Origin: an uncultured Allobosea sp.
GTDB taxonomy: Bacteria > Pseudomonadota > Alphaproteobacteria > Rhizobiales > Beijerinckiaceae
Assembly: GCF_945957345.1 (NCBI RefSeq)
Contig: NZ_CAMFKW010000002.1
Coordinates: 115,875-179,874, forward strand
Length of the DNA: 64,000 bases
Direction of reading: 5' to 3'
Shown in pieces: positions 8,403 through 16,748 of this stretch. How positions within the stretch are numbered: the first letter of the stretch is position 1; the number at the start of each line of letters is the position of its first letter. Below the pieces are notes generated by a model. That model was given only the letters and a program-made list of their open reading frames with translations, did not search any database and had not been told where the DNA came from. The position numbers and the translations under genes were made by a program.

Positions 8403-9872
8403 TTAGCGCTTCATTGCGGCGAAATCCTCCGCCGCCTGCTTCTGGGCTGCCTCGTCCTGCTCGAAGGCTTCGCGCCCGGCCTGCGCAGCCCTGAGCTTCA
8501 CTTGCTCGATCTCGCCGGCGAGGTCGACCCCGCGCAGCAGCACAAGCCGGTCCTTGAGCTTGTTCTCGATCAGGGCCGGCATACTGGTGAGCTGCTGTTC
8601 GAAATCGTCGATCTGGCGGCGGGCTGCGACATATTCCGGCAGCTCCGCCGGTTGGTCGATCTCGGCGAGGCTCAGCGACTGCGCGAAATAGGCCGGCGGC
8701 AGGTCCGTGCGGACGCGCATATTCGCTTCGCGATATTGCATCATGGCGGCGTCCTTGGCGGCGCGAAGTTGCCCAAGGCGCGAGAGATAGAGATCGCGCG
8801 CCTTCTCGGCGGCTGCCTTCACGCCTTGCAGCTTGCCGAGTTCGTCGCGGCAATCCTCGCGGAAGCCGTCGACCTGCGTGCGGATCGCCTCCAGCTCCGG
8901 CAGCAATTCGGCATCGAGCCGGCGCCGTTCCTCCTCGACCGCGCTCCAGCGCTGGCGCCAGCGCTTATAGGCGGTGGCATGGCCGGGATAGGTGCCGAAG
9001 GCGGTGTAGCCCTTGGTCGCCGAAACGAAGGCGACGAGGCAACCGATGATGACGAGCGCGACCGACTTGATGTCATAGATCGCGAACGGGTTCTCCATCA
9101 TCCGCGGCATCACCTGGAAGGAGCGCGCATCCGGGTTGGCGATCAGCATCTCGCGATAGTGCCCGACCGCGAGGTTGAACAGCACGATCAGCCCGATCAT
9201 CCCGGCATAGGCCGGCAGTGCCCAGAACAAATGCGAGCTCTTCACGTGCTGGCAGTAGCGCGCCGGTCCCACGCCCATGAAGAAGCCCAGCGCGATATTC
9301 AGCGCCGAGATGATGACGGCGGTCGCAGCACCGCCGACCAAGCCGAAATCACTGGCTTCGGCGAAGAAATTGCCGTTGAGCAGGCTCTCGATGACCAGCG
9401 GCACGACCAGGAAGAACAGGATGAACTGCCACTTGTCGAGCTTGGGATCGGCTCGGCGCTTGTTCTCGTAATTGAAGAAGGCGTATTCGCGCTTGGCCCT
9501 GAGCGCGTCATAGACGCGCTGCTCCAATTCCCCGCCATGCTTGCCGAGCATCGCGCGCATGGTCGCCTCGACGCCGCGCACGCGGCCCTCGAAACGCTGC
9601 TGCGTGAACAATTCGCGCCGGCTCGTGACCTCGGCCTGGATAGCGTTGAGACTGGCCGCTGCCTCCTGCCGCAAGGTCGCGAAATGCTCGCGTGCCCGGG
9701 CGATCAGCGTCTGTTCGGTCTGCGAGAGCATCGTCGCATGGGCCGGTGGCTGGTTCTCGACCGCGTCGCTTGCACCGTGATGCCCGGCCTTCACCGACTC
9801 GGCCAGATGATGGGCGCTCGGAGCAGGCGTCATCCGCACGACCCGCGAGGCTGCACCGTCGTCATTCGCCAT
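8403..9872 (-). CDS. Multi-pass membrane protein with long coiled coils, unknown function
   Basis: 489 residues. The N-terminal 155 residues are charged and helical (residues 50-150 look like coiled coil). Four or more hydrophobic segments follow between about residues 155 and 295 (FILFFLVVPLVIESLL, AVIISALNIALGFFMG, AGMIGLIVLFNLAVG, VALVIIGCLVAFVSA). A C-terminal cytoplasmic-looking coiled coil runs to the end. It overlaps the upstream 199-residue membrane protein gene by 11 bases and is followed after 11 bases by the vWA-like gene, so the three are almost certainly one transcript. No family recognised. Confidence 0.75.
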   Translation of the reverse strand: MANDDGAASRVVRMTPAPSAHHLAESVKAGHHGASDAVENQPPAHATMLSQTEQTLIARAREHFATLRQEAAASLNAIQAEVTSRRELFTQQRFEGRVRGVEATMRAMLGKHGGELEQRVYDALRAKREYAFFNYENKRRADPKLDKWQFILFFLVVPLVIESLLNGNFFAEASDFGLVGGAATAVIISALNIALGFFMGVGPARYCQHVKSSHLFWALPAYAGMIGLIVLFNLAVGHYREMLIANPDARSFQVMPRMMENPFAIYDIKSVALVIIGCLVAFVSATKGYTAFGTYPGHATAYKRWRQRWSAVEEERRRLDAELLPELEAIRTQVDGFREDCRDELGKLQGVKAAAEKARDLYLSRLGQLRAAKDAAMMQYREANMRVRTDLPPAYFAQSLSLAEIDQPAELPEYVAARRQIDDFEQQLTSMPALIENKLKDRLVLLRGVDLAGEIEQVKLRAAQAGREAFEQDEAAQKQAAEDFAAMKR

Positions 9873-10461
9873 GGGCGGCTCGCATCAGGAAATGACGGGC
9901 CTCGACGATATCGACCCAGAAGTCGCGGAAACCGGGATAGGCCGGGCGCAGATAGGCGCGCCTGAACCAGATCGTCAGCGCGAGGAGGCCGCACAGGCCG
10001 AGGATCGGCAGGGTCGCGCCCGCAAGAGCCGGCATTCCCTCGTTGGCCAGATGGGAGACTATCAACGCCAGCCCGAGCACGCTCGCGATCGCCAGCGAGG
10101 CCAGAACGCTGTGGCGGCCGGTGTCGTAGGCCAATTGCAGAGCCGCGGTCATCAGCGTGATCGCGAAGGCCGCGCAGAGTTCGAGGACCGCAATCCCTGC
10201 GACGACAGCGGCTATACCGGCCATGATCCCCGTCGGCGATGCCGGCGAGAGCACGGTGAAGACGCCGCGCGCCGAGGACCAGCCCAGGAACAGACAGAAC
10301 AGCAGCGTCGCGAACAACAACATGGCGGGGAGGGGCAGGGCGCGCCGCAGATTCGCAGCCATGATCGCGAGCCGCGCCGCATGGGTCTGCCTCACGGCAC
10401 CGTCGATCGCACTCGCGGCCGCCTTGATCCGGCGGGCCATCGCCTTGAACTGTGACCGCAT
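9862..10461 (-). CDS. Small multi-pass membrane protein, first gene of the vWA-like operon
   Basis: 199 residues with about five hydrophobic helices (LPAMLLFATLLFCLFLGW, GIMAGIAAVVAGIAVLEL, ITLMTAALQLA, SVLASLAIASVLGLALIVS, ILGLCGLLALTIWF) between a basic amphipathic N-terminus and a short C-terminal tail FRDFWVDIVEARHFLM. The first gene of the leftward three-gene operon; its end overlaps the next start by 11 bases. Function unknown. The combination of two polytopic membrane proteins and a surface vWA-like protein suggests a membrane complex. Confidence 0.75.
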   Translation of the reverse strand: MRSQFKAMARRIKAAASAIDGAVRQTHAARLAIMAANLRRALPLPAMLLFATLLFCLFLGWSSARGVFTVLSPASPTGIMAGIAAVVAGIAVLELCAAFAITLMTAALQLAYDTGRHSVLASLAIASVLGLALIVSHLANEGMPALAGATLPILGLCGLLALTIWFRRAYLRPAYPGFRDFWVDIVEARHFLMRAAHGE

Positions 10462-10536
10462 GCAACTCCACCCGTCGCGCGGACGGTGACCGCATTCGGC
10501 CGAAGGGTCAAGCGAGGGGCATGCGTCCCGGCAACC

Positions 10537-11586
10537 TCAGCCGCCCGTGACGCTCATGTGCCGGCCGACGGCCGGGCCGTTATGGCGGCGGTCGATGATG
10601 AAATCGTGCCCCTTCGGCTTGCGGGCGATCGCCTCGTCCATGGCGCGGAAGAGCAGCGCATCGTCCTGCGAGGCCCGAACCGGCGCGCGCAGATCGGCGG
10701 CATCCTCCCGGCCGAGGCACATATAGAGCGTGCCGGTGCAGGTCAGGCGCACGCGGTTGCAGCTCTCGCAGAAATTATGGGTCAGCGGCGTGATGAAGCC
10801 GATGAGTCCGCCGGTTTCCTTGACCCGGACATAGCGCGCCGGCCCTCCGGTGCGATAGGGATCGTCGACGAGCGTGTACTTGTCCATCAGGCGCCCGCGC
10901 ACCACCGAGAGCGGCAGGTACTGGTCGACGCGGCCGGCTTCGATCTCGCCCATCGGCATGACCTCGATCAGGGTCAGGTCCATGCCGAGCCCATGCGACC
11001 AGAGCATCAGATGCTCGATCTCGTCGTCATTGACGCCCTTCAGCGCCACCGCGTTGATCTTGACCCGCATGCCGGCCTTGCGCGCGGCCTCGATGCCGTC
11101 GAGCACGACCTTGAGGTCGCCGCGGCGGGTGATCTCGCGGAACTTGTCGGGGTCGAGCGTGTCGATCGAGACATTGATGCGGCGCACACCATAGCCGGCC
11201 AGCTCGGCGGCATAGCGATGCAGCAACGAGCCGTTGGTGGTCAGCGTCAATTCGTCGAGCGCGCCCGAGGTGAGATGGCGCGAGAGCGAGCGGAACAGGC
11301 TCATGATGTCGCGGCGCACCAGCGGCTCGCCGCCGGTCAGGCGCAGTTTGCGCGTACCGCGCGCGACGAAGGCGCTGGCGATCCGGTCGAGCTCTTCCAG
11401 CGTCAGCAGTTCCTTGCGCGGCAGAAACTTCATGTCCTCGGACATGCAATAGACACAGCGAAAATCGCAGCGATCCGTCACCGAGATGCGCAGATAGGAA
11501 ATCTTGCGGCCGAACGGGTCGACCAAAGGCGCCCGCGTCAGCGGCTTCATGTCGTCGAGCAGCACGTCTGCCTCACGTTCCCGCAT
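10537..11586 (-). CDS. moaA: GTP 3',8-cyclase MoaA (molybdenum cofactor synthesis)
   Basis: Radical-SAM enzyme that converts GTP to 3',8-cyclo-GTP, the first step of molybdopterin synthesis, in the cytosol. The N-terminal SAM cluster motif CDFRCVYC is present. The C-terminal second cluster has [12 protein letters not shown] plus a later cysteine (YMC), and the protein ends in the Gly-Gly tail (SVTGG) needed for catalysis. The frame is open up to 11745; the ATG at 11586 gives 349 residues, close to the family length, and 11550 is the shorter alternative. No other moa gene is in the window. It is transcribed divergently from the DUF971 gene, 124 bases away. Confidence 0.93.
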   Translation of the reverse strand: MREREADVLLDDMKPLTRAPLVDPFGRKISYLRISVTDRCDFRCVYCMSEDMKFLPRKELLTLEELDRIASAFVARGTRKLRLTGGEPLVRRDIMSLFRSLSRHLTSGALDELTLTTNGSLLHRYAAELAGYGVRRINVSIDTLDPDKFREITRRGDLKVVLDGIEAARKAGMRVKINAVALKGVNDDEIEHLMLWSHGLGMDLTLIEVMPMGEIEAGRVDQYLPLSVVRGRLMDKYTLVDDPYRTGGPARYVRVKETGGLIGFITPLTHNFCESCNRVRLTCTGTLYMCLGREDAADLRAPVRASQDDALLFRAMDEAIARKPKGHDFIIDRRHNGPAVGRHMSVTGG

Positions 11587-11710
11587 TGTGGAGCGGCCGG
11601 TCCGCGCAGGATGCGGGCGCGCCTTCACATTGCTATAGCATGACATTGGCACTGCGCCCGTGAAGGTCAAGCGCCTGTTCATGGCAGCCTGCGAAGGACG
11701 AATACCGCCC

Positions 11711-12073
11711 ATGTCAGTCTGGCCGACCGAACTGCGCCTCTCCAAGGACCGCCGGACCCTGCATGTCGCCTTCGACGATGGCGCGAGCTTCGCGTTGCCG
11801 GCCGAGCTTTTGCGCGTCGAAAGCCCCTCGGCCGAGGTCCAGGGTCACCATCCCAGCCAGAAGACCATCGTTCCCGGCAAGGCCGAAGTCGAGATCCTCA
11901 GGGTCGAGCCCGTCGGCCACTACGCCGTCAGGCTCGGCTTCGACGACATGCATGAGACCGGCATCTACGCCTGGGATTACCTGCGCGAGCTCGGCGAGCG
12001 GGGCGAGGAGAAGATGCGCGCCTATGTCGCGGCGCTGGCCGAGAAGGGCCTGTCGCGCGAACGGAAGCGCTGA
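11711..12073 (+). CDS. DUF971 family protein
   Basis: 120-residue soluble protein of the DUF971 family, which resembles the N-terminal domain of gamma-butyrobetaine hydroxylases. Seen: [20 protein letters not shown] at the N-terminus and [19 protein letters not shown] with WDYLRELG near the end, the usual pattern. In other bacteria the family occurs beside molybdenum cofactor or iron-sulfur genes, which fits the divergent moaA. The ATG at 11711 is preferred over 11660 because the family motif begins directly after it. Followed by a bidirectional terminator. Confidence 0.82.
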   Translation: MSVWPTELRLSKDRRTLHVAFDDGASFALPAELLRVESPSAEVQGHHPSQKTIVPGKAEVEILRVEPVGHYAVRLGFDDMHETGIYAWDYLRELGERGEEKMRAYVAALAEKGLSRERKR

Positions 12074-12083
12074 GGCCCAAACG

Positions 12084-12112
12084 AAAAAGGCCGGCATTTC
12101 CGCCGGCCTTCT
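12084..12112. terminator. Bidirectional rho-independent terminator
   Basis: Nine-base perfect stem (aaggccggc at 12087-12095, gccggcctt at 12102-12110) with loop atttcc. It has A's on the left and a T-containing right flank, between two convergent genes (DUF971 and the L,D-transpeptidase), so it can serve both. Confidence 0.8.
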
Positions 12113-12132
12113 CATCGGAATACGTTGATGGC

Positions 12133-12711
12133 TCAGCGCGCGACGACGACGCGGGTGCCGACCTTGGCGCGGTCGTAGAGGTCGATCACGTCCTCGTTGA
12201 GCATGCGGATGCAGCCCGAGGAGACCGCCTGGCCGATCGTCTCCGGCTCGTTCGAGCCGTGGATGCGGTAGAGGGTCGAGCCGAGATACATGGCGCGCGC
12301 GCCGAGCGGGTTGTCCGGGCCGCCGGCCATGTGGCGGGGCAGGTCGGGGCGACGCTTCAGCATCTGCGCAGGCGGGGTCCAGCCCGGCCACTCCGCTTTG
12401 CGGGTGATGCTCTGGCTGCCGGCCCAGTCGAAGCCGGGGCGGCCGACGCCGACGCCGTAGCGCATCGCCTTGCCGTCGGGCATCACGTAGTAGAGGCGGC
12501 GCTCGGTCGAGTTGATCACGATCGTGCCCGGCTTGTGCTTCGTCGGATAGTCGACGATTTCGCGCGGAACGGCGGTGGCCTGCGCCTTGGCGGGGTCCAC
12601 ATATTGGACCAGCGGCTGGCGGGTCAGCGGGTCGATTTCGGCTCGGGCGGCGGAGCCCAGAGCGAGCAGGCCTAGGCCGGCGAGCAAGGCCAGACGGGTG
12701 GAGCGGATCAT
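12133..12711 (-). CDS. L,D-transpeptidase (ErfK/YbiS/YcfS/YnhG family)
   Basis: Periplasmic peptidoglycan cross-linking or lipoprotein-anchoring enzyme, 192 residues. The N-terminal signal peptide (STRLALLAGLGLLALGSAARA) is cleaved near residue 24. The YkuD catalytic signature is complete: IHGSNEPETIGQAVSSGCIRM, with His and Cys in the expected HGxxx...SxGC(I/V)R order. No LysM or other accessory domain. A monocistronic gene with its own downstream terminator. Alphaproteobacteria usually carry many paralogues, so the specific role cannot be assigned. Confidence 0.92.
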   Translation of the reverse strand: MIRSTRLALLAGLGLLALGSAARAEIDPLTRQPLVQYVDPAKAQATAVPREIVDYPTKHKPGTIVINSTERRLYYVMPDGKAMRYGVGVGRPGFDWAGSQSITRKAEWPGWTPPAQMLKRRPDLPRHMAGGPDNPLGARAMYLGSTLYRIHGSNEPETIGQAVSSGCIRMLNEDVIDLYDRAKVGTRVVVAR

Positions 12712-12890
12712 CGGAAGAACCTCGGGCGGATCGGGACGGCTGGGTCGCGAAAATGACGCAGAAAAGTCAACGTCTCCTCAACGTCCTGTCAGCTTCCCCA
12801 GGGTCGTGCAATGCAGCGGCAATCACATCGCCGGGAGCAATCGAGCTTTGCCGTGCCGCGTTGCGCGCATGCAACATTGGCCGCGGACCG

Positions 12891-13829
12891 TCAGCTCCGC
12901 AGCACGACGCAGGCGCCGCGATCGGCCTGGATACGCCGGCATAAGGCGACGGCCTCGGCACGGGTCGCCGCCGGCAATCTCACCCGGTAGAAGGCGCGCG
13001 TCCCGCGGCTGCGCAGGCGCGTCCCGATCACCATCGGCGGCAGGGGTCCGATGATTGCGCGATGGCGGGCGCTGGCTCGCTGGAACGCGGCAAGGGCGCG
13101 TGCCTTCGAGAAGTTGCCGGCGAGCTGCACGCCCCAGGGAGCGAAGGGCGCCTCCGCGATCGCGGGCAGGGCAGGGCGGGATTGCCGGATGGCGACGAGC
13201 GTGTGCGCGCAGCCCGCCTGCGCATCGCTGTCGCGGGTCGCGGGCGGCATCGGTGGCGAGCGCCCGTCGCCGTTGGCACGGTCGATCGTCTCGTCGGCCC
13301 AGTCATCGGCGGTCCGGCCGGTAATGGCGAAGACGTAGTTCTCGGTCTCGCTCGGAAGGAAGCGCATCTGCCCGGCCTTGCGTGCGACGAGCCAACCCGC
13401 GACGCGGTTCGGCCCGCCATTATAGGCGGCAGCTGCGAGGCCCCAATTGCCGAACCGGTCATGCAGCTCCGCCAGGAAATGCGCCGCCTTGGGCACGGCT
13501 TGTTCGGGGTCGAAGGGGTCGATCAGCCCGCGCTCGCGCGCCGTGCCGGGCATGAACTGGGCGACGCCCTGCGCCCCGGCCGGGCTGGTGACGCCCGTAC
13601 GAAAGCTCGATTCCTGGAAGATCAGTCGGGTCAGGAAGGCGGCGGGTATGGATTGTGCCCTGGCCGAGTCGTCGATCAGGCGGCAGAGCGCGTCCTGGAT
13701 GCCCGATGATGCCGGCAACGGCTCTTCGGCTGCTTGTGCCGGGGCAGTCAGCAGCGCCAGGGTGAGCAGCGGCGACGCAAGCCCTTGCAGCAGCAGGCGG
13801 ATGAGAGCGCGGAGACGGCCGGGTATCAT
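12891..13829 (-). CDS. Lytic transglycosylase with C-terminal SPOR-like domain
   Basis: Secreted murein hydrolase, 312 residues from the ATG at 13829. A signal peptide (LLQGLASPLLTLALLTAPAQA) is followed by an SLT domain with catalytic Glu in FQESSFRTG, then GAQGVAQFMPGTA and AAAAYNGGPNRV. The last 80 residues (APWGVQLAGNFS ... GACVVLRS) have the pattern of a SPOR peptidoglycan-binding domain. The frame is open to 14606, but everything beyond 13865 is antisense to the neighbouring gene. Divergent from the SGNH-like gene. Confidence 0.87.
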   Translation of the reverse strand: MIPGRLRALIRLLLQGLASPLLTLALLTAPAQAAEEPLPASSGIQDALCRLIDDSARAQSIPAAFLTRLIFQESSFRTGVTSPAGAQGVAQFMPGTARERGLIDPFDPEQAVPKAAHFLAELHDRFGNWGLAAAAYNGGPNRVAGWLVARKAGQMRFLPSETENYVFAITGRTADDWADETIDRANGDGRSPPMPPATRDSDAQAGCAHTLVAIRQSRPALPAIAEAPFAPWGVQLAGNFSKARALAAFQRASARHRAIIGPLPPMVIGTRLRSRGTRAFYRVRLPAATRAEAVALCRRIQADRGACVVLRS

Positions 13830-13982
13830 CGGCCTTCTCTGCCATGTTCGCTGGCTTGCGACCATGCGGCGCGCCTTTCGCGTTGTGACGAGGCGGCGGC
13901 CTGTGCGATGAGGACGCCGCGTGCCGCCGGCTGATCGGCCGCCCGCTTCTCGGTTCGGTGCAGCTTCGGAGTGAAGGCCGGA

Positions 13983-15041
13983 ATGGCGAAGGCCTGGATC
14001 CAGTGGTCGCGATGGTTCCTCGGCGCGTTGGCGGTAGGCGCCGGCCTGCTCTTCGCCTTCATCGCGGTGCTCGACCCCTTCGGCATGCGCGTCCATGCAG
14101 GGCAGGCACCGCGGCCGATCATGGATATCAACCAACGCTTCATGTACCCGCAGCTCGTCCGTTCCGGGCGCTTCGATGCGGCGGTGATCGGCACCTCGAC
14201 GATGCGGCTGCTCGACCCGCAGGTCCTGTCGGGTGGCCTCGACGCCCGCTTCGTCAATCTCGCGATGAATGCGGCGACGCCCTGGGAGCAGATGCAGATG
14301 ACGCAGCTCTTCCGGGAGCATGTGCAGGCGCCCAAACGGCTGATCTGGGGCATCGACACGACCTGGTGCGAGGCTGACGCCACTGACGAGGGGAAGCGCC
14401 TGACACCCCGGCCGGTGCCGGCGTGGCTTTCGCGCGAGGTCGGCTGGAGAGACTGGCCGAAGCTGCTCAACCTGACCAATCTGGAGATCGCCGGCCGGCT
14501 CATGGCCTATCGGCTCGGCTGGTCGCGCGAGCGCATCCGCGGCGACGGCTACGAGGTCTTCACGCCGCCGGAAGCGACCTATGACCTCGCCCGGGCGCGC
14601 GGCCATATCTATGCCGGCAATGGCGGCGTGATCGCCGACCTCACCCCCCTGTCGCCGACGGCCGCCGTGACACCGGCCGAGAGCGCCGGCTGGCGCTTCC
14701 CGGCACTGTCATGGCTGGAAGAGAGCATCGCCGCCTTCCCAAAGACGACGCAGGTGATGCTGGTGCTGCCGCCAGCCCATCTGATGGCCTATCCGCGCGA
14801 GGGCTCGGCTGCCTGGCAGCGCTACGCCCGCTGCAAGGCTGAGGTCGCCACGCTGGCTCGCCGCCACGGCGCGACGGTCATCGACTACGCCCATGCCTCG
14901 CCGATCACGTCTCAGGACGCCAATTACTGGGATCCGCTGCATTTCCGTCTGGCGATCGCGGCGCGCTTCGGCGCGGAACTCGCCCGCATCGGCAAGGGAG
15001 AGCCGCCGCAGGCGGATGGCGCGGCGGTCGTGCTGCGCTGA
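13983..15041 (+). CDS. Membrane-anchored SGNH-hydrolase-like protein
   Basis: 352 residues. One N-terminal membrane helix (FLGALAVGAGLLFAFIAVL) is followed by an extracytoplasmic domain. It contains IGTSTMRLLDP near residue 70, which sits where SGNH/GDSL hydrolases have GDS, and NLAMNAATPWEQ as block II. YWDPLHFR near residue 315 could supply the catalytic Asp/His pair. Proteins of this shape are often found with acyl- or polysaccharide-modifying systems, but none is adjacent. The ATG at 13983 is preferred over GTG 13971 because AAGG lies 5 bases before it. Confidence 0.7.
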   Translation: MAKAWIQWSRWFLGALAVGAGLLFAFIAVLDPFGMRVHAGQAPRPIMDINQRFMYPQLVRSGRFDAAVIGTSTMRLLDPQVLSGGLDARFVNLAMNAATPWEQMQMTQLFREHVQAPKRLIWGIDTTWCEADATDEGKRLTPRPVPAWLSREVGWRDWPKLLNLTNLEIAGRLMAYRLGWSRERIRGDGYEVFTPPEATYDLARARGHIYAGNGGVIADLTPLSPTAAVTPAESAGWRFPALSWLEESIAAFPKTTQVMLVLPPAHLMAYPREGSAAWQRYARCKAEVATLARRHGATVIDYAHASPITSQDANYWDPLHFRLAIAARFGAELARIGKGEPPQADGAAVVLR

Positions 15042-15194
15042 CGGCTCGGCCGGCGAGCGGCAGCAACGCAGCATGTGTTGGTGGGCCTTTTGCGTTCAGC
15101 AGATGCGGTCGGTATTGGAGCATGATAGGCGGTGCGCCGAAAACTCTGCCGCGCTGCCTGACGAGATGCCCGCAGCACAGGACCGAAGTCGATC

Positions 15195-15401
15195 ATGCCG
15201 AAGCTTTGCAAGTTCACCTCGCCTGCCGACGGAAAGCCGGTTTACGTCAACCCGGAGCAGGTGGCGGTCGTCTATCAATTCAAGGGTGAGCCGCCGGACA
15301 CGATCATCGCCTTCCGGAAGGATTTTCTCCTCGGCGTGAAGGAGAGTGTCGACGAGGTCGTGGCGACCTTGGAACGGGCATCGTCGGCCAAGGCCGGATG
15401 A
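15195..15401 (+). CDS. Small conserved-looking hypothetical protein
   Basis: 68 residues, soluble: a short beta-rich part (CKFTSPADGKPVYVNPEQVAVV) then PPDTIIAFRKDFLLGVKESVDEVVATLERA. The pattern of a substrate-style beta strand pair followed by V-K-E-S and a helix resembles FlbD-like small proteins, but no flagellar gene is nearby, so this is only a shape similarity. It is the last chromosomal gene before the integrated element. Confidence 0.6.
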   Translation: MPKLCKFTSPADGKPVYVNPEQVAVVYQFKGEPPDTIIAFRKDFLLGVKESVDEVVATLERASSAKAG

Positions 15402-15514
15402 GGGAGCTGGAACGGGCGGGGAACAGCTTCCCCCAGATTACCCCCAGCAGGCCGCGCGTGTTCGCGCGCTGTTCTGCGCGTTGATGCGTGTGAGGGGTGG
15501 GGAAAGTCCGGAAA

Positions 15515-15561
15515 AATGGTGGGCGATACAGGGATCGAACCTGTGACCCCTCCCGTGTGAA
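15515..15561. repeat. attL direct repeat of the integrated element
   Basis: 47 bases matching 27102-27148 with three differences; the 17 bases from 15545 to 15561 (gacccctcccgtgtgaa) are identical. These 17 bases cover the anticodon arm of tRNA-Val, the usual crossover region for tyrosine integrases. Confidence 0.9.
15517..15561 (-). pseudogene. Displaced 3' end of the original tRNA-Val gene
   Basis: On the minus strand this reads the anticodon loop, variable loop, T arm (ACAGG-TTCGATC-CCTGT), acceptor 3' strand ATCGCCC, discriminator A and an encoded CCA. The 5' half is absent: it lies 11.6 kb away at the intact gene. This is the expected scar when an element inserts into a tRNA and supplies a replacement 3' end. 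Confidence 0.88.
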
Positions 15562-15648
15562 CGAAGTTCCTGCCTCTCAAGCAGTTGAAAAGACGGTCAG
15601 TTCCTCTCCTGTCCTCGCCGAACACAAGGCGATCAAGAGGAGAACGAA

Positions 15649-15705
15649 GTGAGTTTCGCGATTGAAGTGCTGTTGACGAATCGACGGCGGCCGAGCTGCG
15701 AGTGA
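15649..15705 (+). CDS. Possible 18-residue leader peptide
   Basis: GTG-started ORF with a strong Shine-Dalgarno (aagaggag at 15634-15641, 7 bases ahead), ending 29 bases before the PrtN-like gene. The peptide is MSFAIEVLLTNRRRPSCE. It could be a translated leader for the activator gene or a remnant of a longer deleted gene. The only support is the ribosome-binding site and location. Confidence 0.3.
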   Translation: MSFAIEVLLTNRRRPSCE

Positions 15706-15734
15706 CATACGCCTAACGATTGCCGGAGCCCGCC

Positions 15735-15998
15735 TTGAATACCGTATTCCTGCTTATGGCCCAGTACGACGGTCGCGTGATCGTGCCACTGGATCGGGTC
15801 TGCCAAGACTTCTTCTGCCACCTATCGCTCGATAAATTCCTGCGGAAGGTTGGCGCCGGCGAGATCGAGTTACCAATCACCAGGATCGAGCACAGTCAAA
15901 AGAGCGCTCGCGGCGTTCACCTGCAGGATCTGGCAGCATATATCGACAAGCGCCGCGCTGCGGCTGTTCGAGAAATGAAGGCGCTCACCGGCGTCTAG
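15735..15998 (+). CDS. PrtN-family (pyocin activator) transcription regulator
   Basis: 87-residue protein matching the PrtN pattern: NTVFLLMAQYDGRVIVPLDR at the N-terminus, then LDKFLRKVGAGEIELPI, SQKSARGVHLQDLAAYIDKRR. In Pseudomonas PrtN activates pyocin genes by binding repeated promoter boxes; here it probably activates genes of the element. The TTG at 15735 is the likely start because GGAG lies 6 bases ahead and the product then begins exactly as family members do (MNTVFLL). An in-frame TTG at 15720 is the alternative. Confidence 0.8.
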   Translation: MNTVFLLMAQYDGRVIVPLDRVCQDFFCHLSLDKFLRKVGAGEIELPITRIEHSQKSARGVHLQDLAAYIDKRRAAAVREMKALTGV

Positions 15999-16030
15999 CG
16001 TTCGCCGAAGGGCAGCCAGTTGGAGAATTT

Positions 16031-16336
16031 ATGGTTCGAGCTGTCATTGTTGACGACCTGCCGCTCTCGGCGGTCGCTCGCGCCCTTGGTTACGATAGCT
16101 CGGATGCATTTCGCGAGCGGTTGCCGGAATACCTTAAACGGGGATTTCCGGCTCCGGATTTTATGACGGGTCGAGTTGATCCCGAAGCCTTCGAGCGCTG
16201 GCGCCGGCTCCGATCGCCGCACTTATTTCCCGAGTTAGCCTGCGCGCCTGGAGGCGCGCGCGATGCTGCGGCCCTGGCCTTCGAGCGGAAGGCGCGACGG
16301 TTGCGGGAAGCACAGGGCGCTGACGTGAGAAAATAG
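16031..16336 (+). CDS. Small element protein, possibly DNA-binding
   Basis: 101 residues, soluble and charged. The N-terminal half (VDDLPLSAVARALGYDSSDAF) reads like a helix-turn-helix, followed by FPAPDFMTGRVDPEAFERW, a wing-like sequence seen in excisionase/AlpA-type regulators. A basic helix (FERKARRLREA) ends the protein. GGAG lies 5 bases before the ATG. It follows the PrtN-like gene by 32 bases and is convergent with the Arc-like repressor. No specific family assigned. Confidence 0.6.
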   Translation: MVRAVIVDDLPLSAVARALGYDSSDAFRERLPEYLKRGFPAPDFMTGRVDPEAFERWRRLRSPHLFPELACAPGGARDAAALAFERKARRLREAQGADVRK

Positions 16337-16342
16337 CAGTCG

Positions 16343-16636
16343 TTACTTTCGATCGCGTCCGGCGGCCTTCGAGACCTTGTCAGTGAGCTTTTCCAAGCGA
16401 CCGAGCAGCTCATTGAGGTCGTAGGTCTCAGCAGGGAACGAAATCTTCTCTTCTTTGTAGACGACGTGGTCATCGCCCGGCACCCAAGGCTCTAGGCTTT
16501 CCAGCAAGCGCGCGACAATTTCGGCGTTCATGCTGCGCTTGTTGTGGTCGGCTTGCAATTTCAGCTGCTGGCGCACGCCGTCTGGCAAGCGGACAATGAC
16601 TTTATCAAGATCGCGACTGGGGGTCTCTTGCGGCAT
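16343..16636 (-). CDS. Arc-family ribbon-helix-helix repressor (leftward)
   Basis: 97 residues. Ribbon-helix-helix domain at residues 9-50 (KVIVRLPDGVRQQLK, then KRSMNAEIVARLLESLE), the Arc/Mnt pattern in which the RLP strand enters the DNA major groove. The rest is an acidic linker and a C-terminal helix (LNELLGRLEKLTDKVSK) that could give tetramers. It faces a second Arc-like gene across an operator array, so it is the probable master repressor of the element. The ATG at 16636 is chosen; a TTG at 16642 is possible. Confidence 0.82.
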   Translation of the reverse strand: MPQETPSRDLDKVIVRLPDGVRQQLKLQADHNKRSMNAEIVARLLESLEPWVPGDDHVVYKEEKISFPAETYDLNELLGRLEKLTDKVSKAAGRDRK

Positions 16637-16647
16637 CCGCAATTCGT

Positions 16648-16734
16648 ATGGCCTTAGGCCAGAAAAGAAAATGCTGGCCTAGTGCCATATGTGCTTGACA
16701 TGGTATGGCACTAGGCCATTATGGCACTAGGCCA
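16648..16734. promoter_or_regulatory. Operator array and rightward promoter between two Arc-like genes
   Basis: Three exact copies of the 14-mer atggcactaggcca: inverted at 16675-16688 and direct at 16705-16718 and 16721-16734. A fourth copy at 16648-16661 has two mismatches. A promoter-like TTGACA at 16695-16700 with CATTAT at 16717-16722 (16-base spacing) lies among them, with one operator in the spacer and one over the start region. Occupancy by an Arc-like repressor would block the rightward gene. Confidence 0.75.
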
Positions 16735-16748
16735 TAAGGAAGCTACTT

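Larger units (their letters stand above)
15402..15734. other. Gene-poor stretch spanning the left end of the element
   Basis: Holds about 110 bases of chromosomal spacer with no recognisable gene, the displaced tRNA-Val 3' end (attL, 15515-15561), and the first 170 bases of the element, including a very short ORF with a strong ribosome-binding site. Confidence 0.7.

Noticed and set aside
8502..9965. 487-codon open frame on the plus strand opposite the coiled-coil membrane protein
   Set aside because: Composition is typical of an antisense frame (rich in Arg, Asp, Leu without hydrophobic pattern); the opposite strand has clear membrane helices and operon coupling.
13866..14606. N-terminal extension of the lytic transglycosylase
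   Set aside because: Antisense to the SGNH-like gene; a signal peptide starts at 13829.
15275..15625. 116-codon minus-strand frame across attL
   Set aside because: It crosses the integration junction and is antisense to the small chromosomal gene; no protein-like pattern.
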